From a virus, in IMG/VR virus record IMGVR_UViG_3300019458_000620, positions 1 through 38,732 of that record: a stretch of DNA of 38,732 nt. One strand, 5' to 3'. Below are positions 7,373-14,850 of the stretch, piece by piece. Each line of letters starts with the position of its first letter. Position 1 is the first letter of the stretch. The position numbers and the translations under genes are program-made. The notes under the pieces were generated by a model, which worked only from the letters and a program-made list of their open reading frames with translations, searched no databases and was not told where the DNA came from.

Positions 7373-8214
7373 TGCCGACGACGCCTCGCGCCTGGACAAA
7401 ACGCGACGAGCGGCGACTGCGCGCGCTGTATCCGACGCACCGCCAGAAGGAGTGCGCGGCGGCGCTCCAGCGAACAGCGAAAGCCATCGCCAGCCGCGCC
7501 AAGCTCCTGGGCCTTCGCCGCATTCGCGACTGCCACCGATGGACCGCGGCCGAAGTTCACGAGCTGCGCGCCATCTATCCAAACTCGCCGACGCGTGAGG
7601 TCGCCAGGCGGATGGGTGTTTCGGTTCACCAGGTGAACGGGAAGCGAGCCATGCTCGGCCTCCACAAGGAAGCGGCGTATCTCGCCGGGCCCTACAAAAA
7701 ACTGCTCGCCGGCCTAGGCAATGGCATCCGGCACCGCTTCCCTAAAGGCCACGTCCCCGCGAACAAAGGCCTGCGCCGACCGGGGTGGTTCGCCGGCCGC
7801 ACGCAATTCCAGAAGGGCCAGCGGCCGCGCAACACGCTTCCCGTAGGCACAGTGATGCCCAATAGCGCTGGTTACATGCGCATCAAAATCAGCGATGCGC
7901 CCGAGCCGTCCCACGCCAAGGGAGCGAACAGCCGGAACTGGGAGTTCGTCCACCGGCGCGTGTGGGAGGCCGCGCACGGCCCGATCCCCAAGGGGCACCG
8001 CATATGGTGGAAAGACCGCAACCACGGGAACTGCGCCCTCGAAAACTTGGAGCTGCTCAGCGACGCCGAACACATGCGCCGCACCACCATCCACAATCTG
8101 CCGCCGGACCTGAAGAAGGCCTGCCAGGCCCTCGGCGCGGTGCGGCGGAAGCTCACCCTGATTCGCAAGAAAGGAGCCCGCGATGCCCAAGAACAAGTTG
8201 CAAGATCTGCGTGA
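7372..8214 (+). CDS. HNH endonuclease with N-terminal HTH repeats
   Basis: This protein of 280 residues starts with two Myb/HTH-like segments (WTKRDERRLRALYPTHRQKE and WTAAEVHELRAIYPNSPTRE). A linker with phage-type repeats follows (RFPKGHVPANKGLRRPG and TQFQKGQRPRN). The C-terminal HNH module shows FVHRRVWEAAHG (H194), KGHRIWWKDRNHGNC (H209) and LENLELLS (N225). This arrangement is typical of free-standing HNH endonucleases in phages, which cut DNA and may act in homing or packaging. Its end overlaps the next gene by 32 bases. It is either a selfish homing gene inserted in the small-gene cluster or a phage nuclease; I favour the former. Confidence 0.85.
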   Translation: MPTTPRAWTKRDERRLRALYPTHRQKECAAALQRTAKAIASRAKLLGLRRIRDCHRWTAAEVHELRAIYPNSPTREVARRMGVSVHQVNGKRAMLGLHKEAAYLAGPYKKLLAGLGNGIRHRFPKGHVPANKGLRRPGWFAGRTQFQKGQRPRNTLPVGTVMPNSAGYMRIKISDAPEPSHAKGANSRNWEFVHRRVWEAAHGPIPKGHRIWWKDRNHGNCALENLELLSDAEHMRRTTIHNLPPDLKKACQALGAVRRKLTLIRKKGARDAQEQVARSA

Positions 8215-8437
8215 CCACCTTTTCGAGACCCTCGAAAAACTGAAAGACGAAGAGCAGCCGATGGAAGTCGAGCGTGCGCGGGCCGTTGCGGAAGTCAGCC
8301 ACGCCATCATCAACACGGCCAAGCTCGAATTGCGCTGGCTGGAGCTTAAGGGCCAGGAGGCCGAGAGCGAGTTCCTCGCCCCCAAGCAATTGCCGTGCGT
8401 CCCGAAATCAGTGACGCCGATGAAAAAACTCGGATAG
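8183..8437 (+). CDS. Small conserved phage protein (early region)
   Basis: ATG 8183 follows AAAGGAGCC. The 84-residue product reads LRDHLFETLEKLKDEE then ERARAVAEVSHAIINTAKLE, a pattern I recall from small proteins in Mu/B3-like phages of Burkholderia and relatives. It looks fully helical and acidic. Its role in those phages is unknown. The start lies inside the HNH gene end, implying that translation is coupled. Confidence 0.7.
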   Translation: MPKNKLQDLRDHLFETLEKLKDEEQPMEVERARAVAEVSHAIINTAKLELRWLELKGQEAESEFLAPKQLPCVPKSVTPMKKLG

Positions 8438-8452
8438 ATCGGGGGCGCTGCA

Positions 8453-9079
8453 GTGAGGCTCTTGACTTTGACCAACGCCGTCCAGCTCCGGTTGCCGGCC
8501 GCCGCGGCCACTCGCGTGGCCAACGCCGCGGCCACTCGCGTGGCCAACGCCAATGCCCAGCGCGAGGCGCTCGCCGAGAAGACCCTGCGCGTGATGACCG
8601 GCCTGGGCTGGCGGCCGCCTACGCCGCTCGAAGCCGCCGTGCTGCCGCTGCTCCGCCCCGGCCGCGCTGCCGCGCTCTCCATCCGCGCCATCCAGGAGCG
8701 CATCGGGCCCTTCGGCGACGAAGGCCGCTTCGCCGATGCCCGCGAGATCAAGGAAGCCGTCTCGCGCCTGGTCACCGACTTCGCCATGCCCATCGGCGGC
8801 GCGCGCGGCCACGACCAGGAGTGCCCCGCCGCCGGCCCTCGTCTCTCGCCATCTCGCCACTGCCGCTGCGGCGGCCCCGGCTACTTCCTGGTGCTCACGC
8901 CCGAGGATGCCGAGCTGGCCGCGCGCCCGCTCATCGCCGAGCTGCGCTCGCTCAGTCGCCGCGTCCGCGCCCTGGCCGGCAAAAAGGAGCTGGCCCGCCT
9001 CTTCGGCCAGATCCAGCTCTCGCTCGACGAAGCGGAGGGGTCCGGGGGCAGGGGAGAGGGCTCCGGGGAGGCCGCATGA
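8453..9079 (+). CDS. Winged-helix-like hypothetical protein with repeat insert
   Basis: The frame starts at GTG 8453 with GGGGGCG upstream. The 208-residue product begins with an Ala-rich segment containing AAATRVAN twice, encoded by a perfect 24-base tandem repeat. Residues 65-140 (LSIRAIQERIGPFGDEGRFA, IKEAVSRLVTDFAMPIGGAR, GYFLVLTPEDAEL) match the pattern of small winged-helix regulators found in phages, which carry a helical DNA-binding core followed by GYFL. The final residues (GSGGRGEGSG) are encoded by G-rich repeat DNA. The true start may be downstream, for example near residue 40. A regulatory role is inferred only. Confidence 0.6.
   Translation: MRLLTLTNAVQLRLPAAAATRVANAAATRVANANAQREALAEKTLRVMTGLGWRPPTPLEAAVLPLLRPGRAAALSIRAIQERIGPFGDEGRFADAREIKEAVSRLVTDFAMPIGGARGHDQECPAAGPRLSPSRHCRCGGPGYFLVLTPEDAELAARPLIAELRSLSRRVRALAGKKELARLFGQIQLSLDEAEGSGGRGEGSGEAA
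8501..8548 (+). repeat. Perfect 24-base tandem duplication containing palindromes
   Basis: Two identical 24-base units (8501-8524 and 8525-8548) encode AAATRVAN twice. Each unit contains GGCCAC-TCGC-GTGGCC, a perfect 6-base-arm palindrome (8506-8521 and 8530-8545). The length keeps frame. Confidence 0.9.
9037..9068 (+). promoter_or_regulatory. G-quadruplex motif overlapping a ribosome-binding site
   Basis: There are five G-runs (9037-9040, 9044-9048, 9051-9054, 9058-9060, 9065-9068) with loops of 2-4 bases. The last run begins the GGGGAGG ribosome site of the ATG at 9076. It shares the 13-mer CGGAGGGGTCCGG with 5016-5028. Confidence 0.6.
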
Positions 9080-9354
9080 GCACCAAGCCGCTGCGCATCC
9101 GGCCGTTCCCAGGCTTCGCGACAGCCTGGACGCGCACCTCTCCCCATGAAGGCGAACCCGACTGCCTCTGCGCCTTTTGCGGCACGGTCATCGGCGTGCC
9201 CGACGACGATCCGCGCCTGGAGGATCATGACGAGGAGTGCCCCGGCTGCGAACTGTGCGACGGCGCCATCCGCCTGTGGCGGGGCGAAGGCGACGCGATG
9301 GAGGAGATTCGGTTCCACACCGCGTGTTTCCAGATGTGCGTGGAGGCCGCATGA
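9076..9354 (+). CDS. Small cysteine-rich zinc-binding protein
   Basis: ATG 9076 follows GGGGAGG and overlaps the previous stop (ATGA). The 92-residue product has C30, C32 and C35 (CLCAFC), C55, C58 and C61 (CPGCELC), and H81, C84 and C88. These would serve two metal sites. An acidic patch (PDDDPRLEDHDEE) lies between the clusters. No family is recognised. It is one of three consecutive small cysteine-pair genes. Confidence 0.62.
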   Translation: MSTKPLRIRPFPGFATAWTRTSPHEGEPDCLCAFCGTVIGVPDDDPRLEDHDEECPGCELCDGAIRLWRGEGDAMEEIRFHTACFQMCVEAA

Positions 9355-9584
9355 CGAGAGTCGTCCACCACAAGGTGTTTGGCCCGCTGGAGACGTACCA
9401 GACCGCCGAGCCTTGTCCCAACCCGAGCTGCGGCCGGGCCATGCGTCTCCTGTACTCGAAACAGCGCGGCCTGGCCTATTGGCGCTGCGACAACTGCCAC
9501 GGCGTGGTTTGGGCCGAAGGGATGCGTGCCATTGCCAGCGACCTCTTGCGCGAGCAGTTTGTTCAGCCCGGAGGTGCCGCGTGA
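9351..9584 (+). CDS. Small zinc-ribbon protein
   Basis: This 77-residue product overlaps the preceding stop (ATGA), with GGAGG at short distance. Cysteines C22 and C27 (CPNPSC) and C46 and C49 (CDNC) bracket a beta-rich segment MRLLYSKQRGLAYWRC, a classical zinc-ribbon layout like the short ribbons of topoisomerase C-termini. The C-terminal helix AIASDLLREQF follows. A nucleic-acid or protein adaptor role is likely but unproven. Confidence 0.62.
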   Translation: MTRVVHHKVFGPLETYQTAEPCPNPSCGRAMRLLYSKQRGLAYWRCDNCHGVVWAEGMRAIASDLLREQFVQPGGAA

Positions 9585-10021
9585 GCGAGCACTACACCAG
9601 GAACACCGAATCGGTCACCCGCTGGTGCAACCGCTGCGGCCGCCCCACGCAGCACCTGGTCAGCGCCGGGCGCGTGGGCCGCTGCGAAAACGACCACCAC
9701 CCGGCAACGCCGGGCAAGCCCCCGCGCGCCAACATCCCGCCGCTGCAGCAGCCCGGCCTTTTCGCCGGCGCCCTCGCGCCCCAACTGAGCGAATCGCTCC
9801 AGGCCACGGCGTTGCGCGAGCTGGCCGGCGCGGTGTGCGTCTGCGGCTCGGCCAAGCGCCGCGCGCAATCCTTCTGCGGCCCGTGCTACTACGCGCTGCC
9901 CGTGCCCGTGCGCAACAGCCTGTGGGCGATCTTCTCCCAGGGCTATGCCGTGAACTACGACGCCGCCAAAGACTGGCTGCGCCACAACACCAACCGTCTC
10001 GACCAACGGAGGCCCGCGTAA
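9581..10021 (+). CDS. Double zinc-ribbon hypothetical protein
   Basis: GTG 9581 follows GGAGGTGCC and overlaps the previous stop (GTGA). The 146-residue product has an N-terminal CNRC...C set (C16, C19, C35) and a second cluster C86, C88, C99 and C102 (CVCG, FCGPC). A helical C-terminus ends with the TAATG overlap into the next gene. The second cluster followed by YYALPVPVRNSLW looks like a conserved phage module. Function is unknown. Confidence 0.6.
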   Translation: MSEHYTRNTESVTRWCNRCGRPTQHLVSAGRVGRCENDHHPATPGKPPRANIPPLQQPGLFAGALAPQLSESLQATALRELAGAVCVCGSAKRRAQSFCGPCYYALPVPVRNSLWAIFSQGYAVNYDAAKDWLRHNTNRLDQRRPA

Positions 10022-13000
10022 TGGCCAAGCGAATGTACGCAATCGAAGTCGTCTGGAGCGACGGCTCTAGGGAGCTCTTGAGGGAAGGCGACCACACGAA
10101 GCTTTTCCGCAGGCGAAAGGAGGCCGACGAAATGAGGGACTTCATGGCAGCGGGCACGGAAGGCGCCCAGAGCATCAGCGTCGTGCTCTACCACCTTCTG
10201 GCCGAAGGCGAGGTGGAGAAAATGTGGCGGAGCGGCGAGGCCTGGATGCAACACCAAGCGAGGCGAGGCGCACTTGTGCTGGCCCTGTGCCTCTGTGCCT
10301 CTGTGGCCAATGCCCAAACGACTTTAACCGGCACGTTCAAGACGCCGGACAACCTCACCCCGGCCGCGGCGTCGCTCGCGGTCATGGGCTGCCTCGATTC
10401 CACCAAGACCGCGCCCGCGTGCACCGGCTCCGTGCCCTTCTACGGCACGGTCAAGCTGGTGGCCAGCGACATCTCCGCCACGCCGCCCGCGCCGCGCGAG
10501 CTGACCTTCGGCGGTACCACTTTTCCGCCGCAGGCGCCCGTCGCCTACGTCAAAAGCGACGGCGCCATCATGCGCCAGGACGGCACCGCCGGCATCGTGC
10601 TCATCCCTACGAAAAACGGCGCGCTCGGCGCCGGCGCGTCGCCCGCGGGCCTGGCCTACTGCGCCACCATCAACTGGCCCCGCTCCACCGACGGCCGCCG
10701 CGCCGCCACCGTCGTCAGCGGCAAGCACCTGTGCAAGGAGATCACCCACGACACCACGGTGGACTGGGCCTCCATCGCCCCCGCCTCCATCACCACGCCG
10801 GCCACGTCCTACCAAGCGCAGGTCGAAGGCCAGGTCACCAACTGGGAGACCTGGAACGTCATCGCCGCCGCCAGCGTCACCAATCCTTCGAGCGGCAACG
10901 TCCGGCTGTTCTTCGACTCGTCGGACGCGAGCAAACTCAAGCGCCGCAACTCCGACGGCTCGCTCACCACCATCGAAGGCGGCGGCGGCGGCTCGAATCA
11001 CAATCTGCTGAGCTCGACTCACTCGGACACTACCGCGGGCACCGGGGTGCGCGGCGACGTGATTGTGCGCGACGCCACGGCCTGGGCCCGCCTGGCCATC
11101 GGGGCGGCCAATCGCGTGATGGCCTCCGACGGGACCGACGCCGCCTGGACCGCGCTGACCGACGCGCACATCCCCGACACCATCACCGCGGCGCTGTACC
11201 TGCCGCTCACCGGCGGCACGCTCACCGGCACGCTGACCGCGCGCGCGGGCGCGACCGGCGCGGGCACCGCGCCCTTCAAGTTCCAGTCGGGCGCGCTGAT
11301 GACCGCGCCGGAGAACTTCGCCCTCGAGACCGACAACACCGCGCTCTTCTTCACCAATTCCGGGGCCACGCGCAAGCAGCTGGTCTTCACCGACGGCTCC
11401 ATCACCGGCAACGCCGCCACGGCCACCGCGCTCGCCGCCAACGGCGCCAACTGCTCCGGCAACAACTTCGCCCTCGGCGTGGACGCCAGCGGCGCGGCCG
11501 AATGCGCCCAGCCGGCCTTCTCCAACCTCAGCGGCACGATTGCCGTGGCCCAAACCGCGCTGACCACCGAAGGCGATTTGCTGAGCGTGGGCCCCGGCCC
11601 GGCGCTGGCCCGGCTGGGCATCGGCACGCTCGGCCAGTTCCTGCGCTCCACCGGATCCGCGCCGCAGTGGTACACCATCAGCCTCGGCGACCTAGCCACC
11701 TTCTCCTCCGCCACGCTGGCCACCCAGCTCACCGACGAGACCGGCTCCGGCGTCGCCGTCTTCTCCACCTCGCCATCGTTCACCACTGGCGTCACCATCA
11801 GCGGCGGCACGCAGACCACGGACGTGAAGCCATTTGACCTCTCGTGGACGCAGAACGCCGGGGGCGTGCTCTTCACCGGGCCGACCTTCGCCACCACGGC
11901 GACGGCCGCGGCCAGCGGTTCGCGCGCATTTACCGTCAGCGTCGACGGCAACCCGCGCTTCGCCATCCTCTCCAAGGGTCCGTTCAGCAGCGCGCACGGG
12001 TCGCCCATTTTCACCGCGCCCACTAACTGGAGCGCCTCCTCGCCGCTGCTGAACACGTTCTTTATCGAATGGGGCGGCGGTTCGCCCATCTGGCATTGCC
12101 AACTGGACGGGACCAACTGGACCAAGTGCATCTACCAGTGGGAAGTGCAGGGCGTGACCAATGCCACCATCATGCGCGGCGGGCTGTACGGAAACCGCAA
12201 CAGCGGCGCGCTGGGCGGCGACCAGGGCGCGAATGTCCGCGTCATGTGGTCGAACTCGACCTCGCAAACGGTGGGTATGGTGGGCCTGGGAGAGATTGCT
12301 CACGCCACGCTGGACGCCTCCGGGCTCACCCTGCTGGTGCTTGACGGCACCGCCGGCCACTCCACCACCGCCGGCATCCGCGCCGGCGACACCCAGGTTG
12401 CTGACCTGCTCCAGGCGCAGAACAACTCCGGCGCCGTGCTCAGCGGCATCGACGCCAGCGGGAACCTCTTTGTCGACAACCAGCTCACCCTGCGCCTCTA
12501 CGAACTGAACGCCAACGGCGCGAACTACATCGAGCTGCGCGGCTCCGCCTCGCGCTCGGCCAACTACACGCTCACCTGGGCGGTCACCGGCGATTGTACC
12601 GGCAACACCAACGGCGGCGCGCTGACCGTCAACTCCTCGAACGAGATCGTTTGCTCCGACGACGACGGCGGCGCGGGCGGCGGCGGCGACAACATCACCG
12701 TGAACGGCACAGCGGCCACCGACGCCGACTTCGACGACGCCACGCCCGCTGCGGCCACCGACGGGCTCAACGTGAAATGGCAAAAAGACACCGGCACGCC
12801 CAACAACATTTCCGCCTACGTGCTCATGACCAGCATCACCAAGGTCGGCACCATCACCGCTGGCGTATGGACGGGCACCGATATCGCCGTGGCCGATGGC
12901 GGTACCGGGGCCAGCACCGCCACCGCTGCCCGCGCCAATCTGGGCGTGCGCTACGGCATGGCTTTTGGCCTGACCACCACCTTCAACCCGGCCGATGCCA

Positions 13001-13368
13001 CCACCTACTACCAGGGCTCCGGCGATACCCCCGACGGCGACGTCGGCGACAACAACCGCCACCGCGCCATCGTCCCGGTGGCCGGCACCATCGAGCGCGT
13101 GTGCCTGCTGGTCCGCGTCGCGGGAACCGCTGGGAGCAACGAGACGGTCACCGCGGTGCTGCGCAAGAACGGCACCACGGATTCCACCGAGTCCATCTCC
13201 ATGACCTGGGACGCGGCTAACCCTGCCGTAGCCTGCGTCAACCTGACCACGACGTTTACCGTCGCGCAGGACGACCGCATTTCCCTGAAAATCACCACCC
13301 CGACCTGGAGCACCAACCCGACCAATGTGTCCACGCGCTGGAGCGTGAAGATTCTGCAAGACCAGTAG
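10021..13368 (+). CDS. Tail-fibre-like giant protein with internal signal peptide
   Basis: The open frame of 1,115 residues starts at ATG 10021 after CGGAGG. Residues 1-75 read as a small soluble alpha/beta protein (YAIEVVWSDGSRELLREGD). An in-frame ATG at 10246 then begins MQHQARRGALVLALCLCASV followed by ANAQ, a textbook signal peptide with cleavage after ANA. The rest shows phage tail-fibre hallmarks: YLPLTGGTLTGTLTA, GSITGNAATATALA, GVAVFSTSPSFTTG and VADGGTGASTATAARANLGV, with a distinct C-terminal domain of about 140 residues that may bind receptor. Tail fibres normally lack signal peptides and sit among the late tail genes. Here the gene lies in the middle of the early small-gene cluster. 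It may be a secreted adhesin or a fibre exported to the surface of the lysogen. Two separate proteins, from 10021 and from 10246, may be made. Confidence 0.8.
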   Translation: MAKRMYAIEVVWSDGSRELLREGDHTKLFRRRKEADEMRDFMAAGTEGAQSISVVLYHLLAEGEVEKMWRSGEAWMQHQARRGALVLALCLCASVANAQTTLTGTFKTPDNLTPAAASLAVMGCLDSTKTAPACTGSVPFYGTVKLVASDISATPPAPRELTFGGTTFPPQAPVAYVKSDGAIMRQDGTAGIVLIPTKNGALGAGASPAGLAYCATINWPRSTDGRRAATVVSGKHLCKEITHDTTVDWASIAPASITTPATSYQAQVEGQVTNWETWNVIAAASVTNPSSGNVRLFFDSSDASKLKRRNSDGSLTTIEGGGGGSNHNLLSSTHSDTTAGTGVRGDVIVRDATAWARLAIGAANRVMASDGTDAAWTALTDAHIPDTITAALYLPLTGGTLTGTLTARAGATGAGTAPFKFQSGALMTAPENFALETDNTALFFTNSGATRKQLVFTDGSITGNAATATALAANGANCSGNNFALGVDASGAAECAQPAFSNLSGTIAVAQTALTTEGDLLSVGPGPALARLGIGTLGQFLRSTGSAPQWYTISLGDLATFSSATLATQLTDETGSGVAVFSTSPSFTTGVTISGGTQTTDVKPFDLSWTQNAGGVLFTGPTFATTATAAASGSRAFTVSVDGNPRFAILSKGPFSSAHGSPIFTAPTNWSASSPLLNTFFIEWGGGSPIWHCQLDGTNWTKCIYQWEVQGVTNATIMRGGLYGNRNSGALGGDQGANVRVMWSNSTSQTVGMVGLGEIAHATLDASGLTLLVLDGTAGHSTTAGIRAGDTQVADLLQAQNNSGAVLSGIDASGNLFVDNQLTLRLYELNANGANYIELRGSASRSANYTLTWAVTGDCTGNTNGGALTVNSSNEIVCSDDDGGAGGGGDNITVNGTAATDADFDDATPAAATDGLNVKWQKDTGTPNNISAYVLMTSITKVGTITAGVWTGTDIAVADGGTGASTATAARANLGVRYGMAFGLTTTFNPADATTYYQGSGDTPDGDVGDNNRHRAIVPVAGTIERVCLLVRVAGTAGSNETVTAVLRKNGTTDSTESISMTWDAANPAVACVNLTTTFTVAQDDRISLKITTPTWSTNPTNVSTRWSVKILQDQ
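10234..10248 (+). promoter_or_regulatory. Internal start site for the signal-peptide form
   Basis: GCGAGG is followed after five bases by ATG 10246, in frame with the upstream small domain. The signal peptide starting here would only work at an N-terminus, so this site may be the true start of the fibre-like protein. Confidence 0.5.
10285..10308 (+). repeat. Simple repeat (CTGTGCCT)2-CTGTGGCC encoding the signal-peptide core
   Basis: Three 8-base units in tandem encode LCLCASVA, the hydrophobic core of the signal peptide. A related CCTCTGCG repeat lies at 5771-5790. Confidence 0.65.
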
Positions 13369-13389
13369 GAAAAAAAAGGAGGACGAACG

Positions 13390-13773
13390 ATGAGAAAGGC
13401 AATCGTAGCAACCGCCGCAGTGCTGGCCATGCTCGCCAGCGCCTACGTCGGAGTGGTCCTGGCGCGGGCCCCGCTGCCCCAGCGCAGCGTCGCCGAACTG
13501 CCCGCCGGCTACATCGAGCCCAGCGCCAGCTTCCTCCGCGAGTACGCGGAGATCAAGCGCCTCGAAGAAGACCTTAAGCAGCGGGCCACCGCCTGGGGCC
13601 AGACCATCCCCAAGACGCTGTGCGGCACGCCGCCGGGCCCGTGCTTCTTCGACCAGCAGATGCTGGCCTTCCGGCCCTTCACCGACGAGGAGCGCAAGCG
13701 CGCCGGCCTGGCGCCGGCCCCGGCCGCCTCAGGGCCCGCGCCCAATCCGTCGGGGCCGCCGGACGCGAAATAA
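13390..13773 (+). CDS. Small exported or membrane-anchored protein
   Basis: The ATG is preceded by an excellent AAAAGGAGGA site, 21 bases after the fibre gene. The 127-residue product has an N-terminal hydrophobic segment (residues 5-26, VATAAVLAMLASAYVGVVLA) with a basic start, so it is a signal peptide or anchor. A helical stretch follows (REYAEIKRLEEDLKQRATAW), then a CGTPPGPC pair and a Pro/Ala-rich tail. It might be a chaperone or partner of the fibre-like protein, on proximity alone. No family is recognised. Confidence 0.68.
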   Translation: MRKAIVATAAVLAMLASAYVGVVLARAPLPQRSVAELPAGYIEPSASFLREYAEIKRLEEDLKQRATAWGQTIPKTLCGTPPGPCFFDQQMLAFRPFTDEERKRAGLAPAPAASGPAPNPSGPPDAK

Positions 13774-13795
13774 CGCCAGCTCCTGAGGGGATCGA

Positions 13796-13954
13796 ATGCC
13801 ACGGGTCTGCGTGAGACTGGGCTGCGGAGTCGAGCTGCTCAACAAGAGGGGACGGGCCGACTTTTCGCGGCGGCGCTTTTGTTCCAGGGAGTGCCGCCTG
13901 GCCGACGCCCTGGAACGCCTGCATCACCGTCGCGCCAAGCGCAAGCCCCGCTGA
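13796..13954 (+). CDS. Tiny zinc-finger protein (52 residues)
   Basis: ATG 13796 follows GAGGGG. The 52-residue product is very basic and has CVRLGC (C5, C10) and FCSREC (C29, C33), a spacing compatible with a single treble-clef-like or knuckle zinc site, followed by a basic helix (RLHHRRAKRKPR). It is short but has a good start site and protein-like composition, in a row of similar small cysteine-pair genes. Function is unknown. Confidence 0.5.
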   Translation: MPRVCVRLGCGVELLNKRGRADFSRRRFCSRECRLADALERLHHRRAKRKPR

Positions 13955-14080
13955 AAAAGGAGCGCCCTGGAAGCGAGGAAACGATGAAACGACGGACGCC
14001 GGAGAAGGCAGCGGGCAGCGCTCAGGGCTCAGCGGTCAGCAGCCGGAGCCCGGCGGTGGTAACATTTCGTGATTTTAGGC

Positions 14081-14109
14081 TTGACACGGAGGTTAATCGT
14101 GAGTACCCT
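14081..14109 (+). promoter_or_regulatory. Candidate promoter in an AT-richer patch
   Basis: A perfect TTGACA (14081-14086) is followed after 17 bases by TACCCT, a poor -10 match. The surrounding 14057-14115 is noticeably AT-richer than the rest and repeats TCGTGA twice. GGTTA/TAACC arms flank the GTG start at 14099. If transcription began downstream of this -10 the GTG would be lost, so either the promoter serves downstream genes or the -10 lies elsewhere. Confidence 0.3.
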
Positions 14110-14383
14110 AACCACAATTCAGGCAGCCGAGCGGCTGGGCGTGCACAAAAACACCCTGCTGCGTTGGATACGCGACGGGCTCCTGGAGGAGGTGAAGCGT
14201 GTCACGAAGCAAGGGACGTCTTGGCGTGTCTGGACACAGGCGGACATTGCCCGCGCCTGCGCCCTCAAAGAGAAGCTCAAACCGGGGCCGCGACCCAATG
14301 CTGGCGCCAGGGAAGATACGAAGGCCGGCGTCGGTCCGCGATCCCGACCTCAGCTTCGTCGATCTCGAAAGCCCCGTCGTTAA
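14099..14383 (+). CDS. MerR/excisionase-like HTH protein
   Basis: GTG 14099 follows CGGAGG at seven bases. The 94-residue product starts with TTIQAAERLGVHKNTLLRWI then RDGLLEEVKRV and VWTQADIARA, the standard winged helix-turn-helix of the MerR/excisionase (HTH_17) type. The C-terminal 35 residues are basic and low complexity and overlap the next gene in another frame. It likely binds DNA as a phage regulator. It is the first of three such genes before the lysis region. Confidence 0.75.
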   Translation: MSTLTTIQAAERLGVHKNTLLRWIRDGLLEEVKRVTKQGTSWRVWTQADIARACALKEKLKPGPRPNAGAREDTKAGVGPRSRPQLRRSRKPRR

Positions 14384-14549
14384 GAAGCTCCGCATTCACC
14401 CGCTCATCCAGGACAAAGCCGTCAAGGCTGCCGCTCTTGGGCAACTCATCGCTGAACTCACCGTTCTTCGCGACCGGTTCGATGAGGACTCGCGCGAAGA
14501 ACTTAACCGCATCGTTCAGGGCAAAGACCCCTGGAGCGATCCCGTTTGA
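14298..14549 (+). CDS. Small hypothetical protein
   Basis: ATG 14298 opens an 83-residue frame overlapping the end of the HTH gene by 86 bases. Composition is ordinary, with a helical, charged middle (VKKLRIHPLIQDKAVKAAAL) and an acidic C-terminus (DEDSREELNRIVQGKDPW). No ribosome site is strong, and the start may lie elsewhere in the frame. Function is unknown; position suggests a partner of the HTH protein. Confidence 0.5.
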   Translation: MLAPGKIRRPASVRDPDLSFVDLESPVVKKLRIHPLIQDKAVKAAALGQLIAELTVLRDRFDEDSREELNRIVQGKDPWSDPV

Positions 14550-14622
14550 AGATCCGCGTGAGCGAACGGGGGCCGGGCTTGTTGTTGTGGCCCGGCCCTC
14601 TTCCGCATTTCAAGGAGGCAAA

Positions 14623-14850
14623 GTGAAGCGTTCCGCTGAAGAGGCCGAAGTCATCGTCCGCCTCGATTACTTGACGAAGGTTGCCCGCATCACCATCAAC
14701 CAGTGGCCGGCGATGGCCCGGAAGATGCGCCGGCGTTACGGCCAACCGAACCGCGAAAGCGGGCCGATGATCGAACGTTGGGAGGTGCCCATGGCCGCCA
14801 TCAGTTTCCGGGCGGCGAAGCCCCACGCCAAAGCGAAGAAGGCGGCCTGA
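14623..14850 (+). CDS. Small hypothetical protein
   Basis: GTG 14623 follows CAAGGAGGC at good spacing. The 75-residue product (EEAEVIVRLDYLTKVARITI, then QWPAMARKMRRRYGQPNRES) looks helical and basic. The open frame extends far upstream, but that part reads as a shadow of other genes, so the GTG with the strong site is chosen. It overlaps the next gene by one base (TGATG). No family is recognised. Confidence 0.6.
   Translation: MKRSAEEAEVIVRLDYLTKVARITINQWPAMARKMRRRYGQPNRESGPMIERWEVPMAAISFRAAKPHAKAKKAA

Noticed and set aside
9700-9714. Palindrome CCCGGCAACGCCGGG
   Set aside because: Six-base arms in GC-rich coding DNA are expected by chance, and it lacks the sequence of the other repeats.
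10224-11837. Long second-frame ORF (537 codons) overlapping the fibre-like gene
   Set aside because: It is His/Arg-rich nonsense typical of GC-rich shadow frames; the fibre frame shows recognisable motifs.
13879-14850. A 323-codon open frame across several small genes
   Set aside because: Composition is Arg/Ser/Pro-rich shadow sequence except for the last 75 codons, which have their own GTG and ribosome site at 14623.
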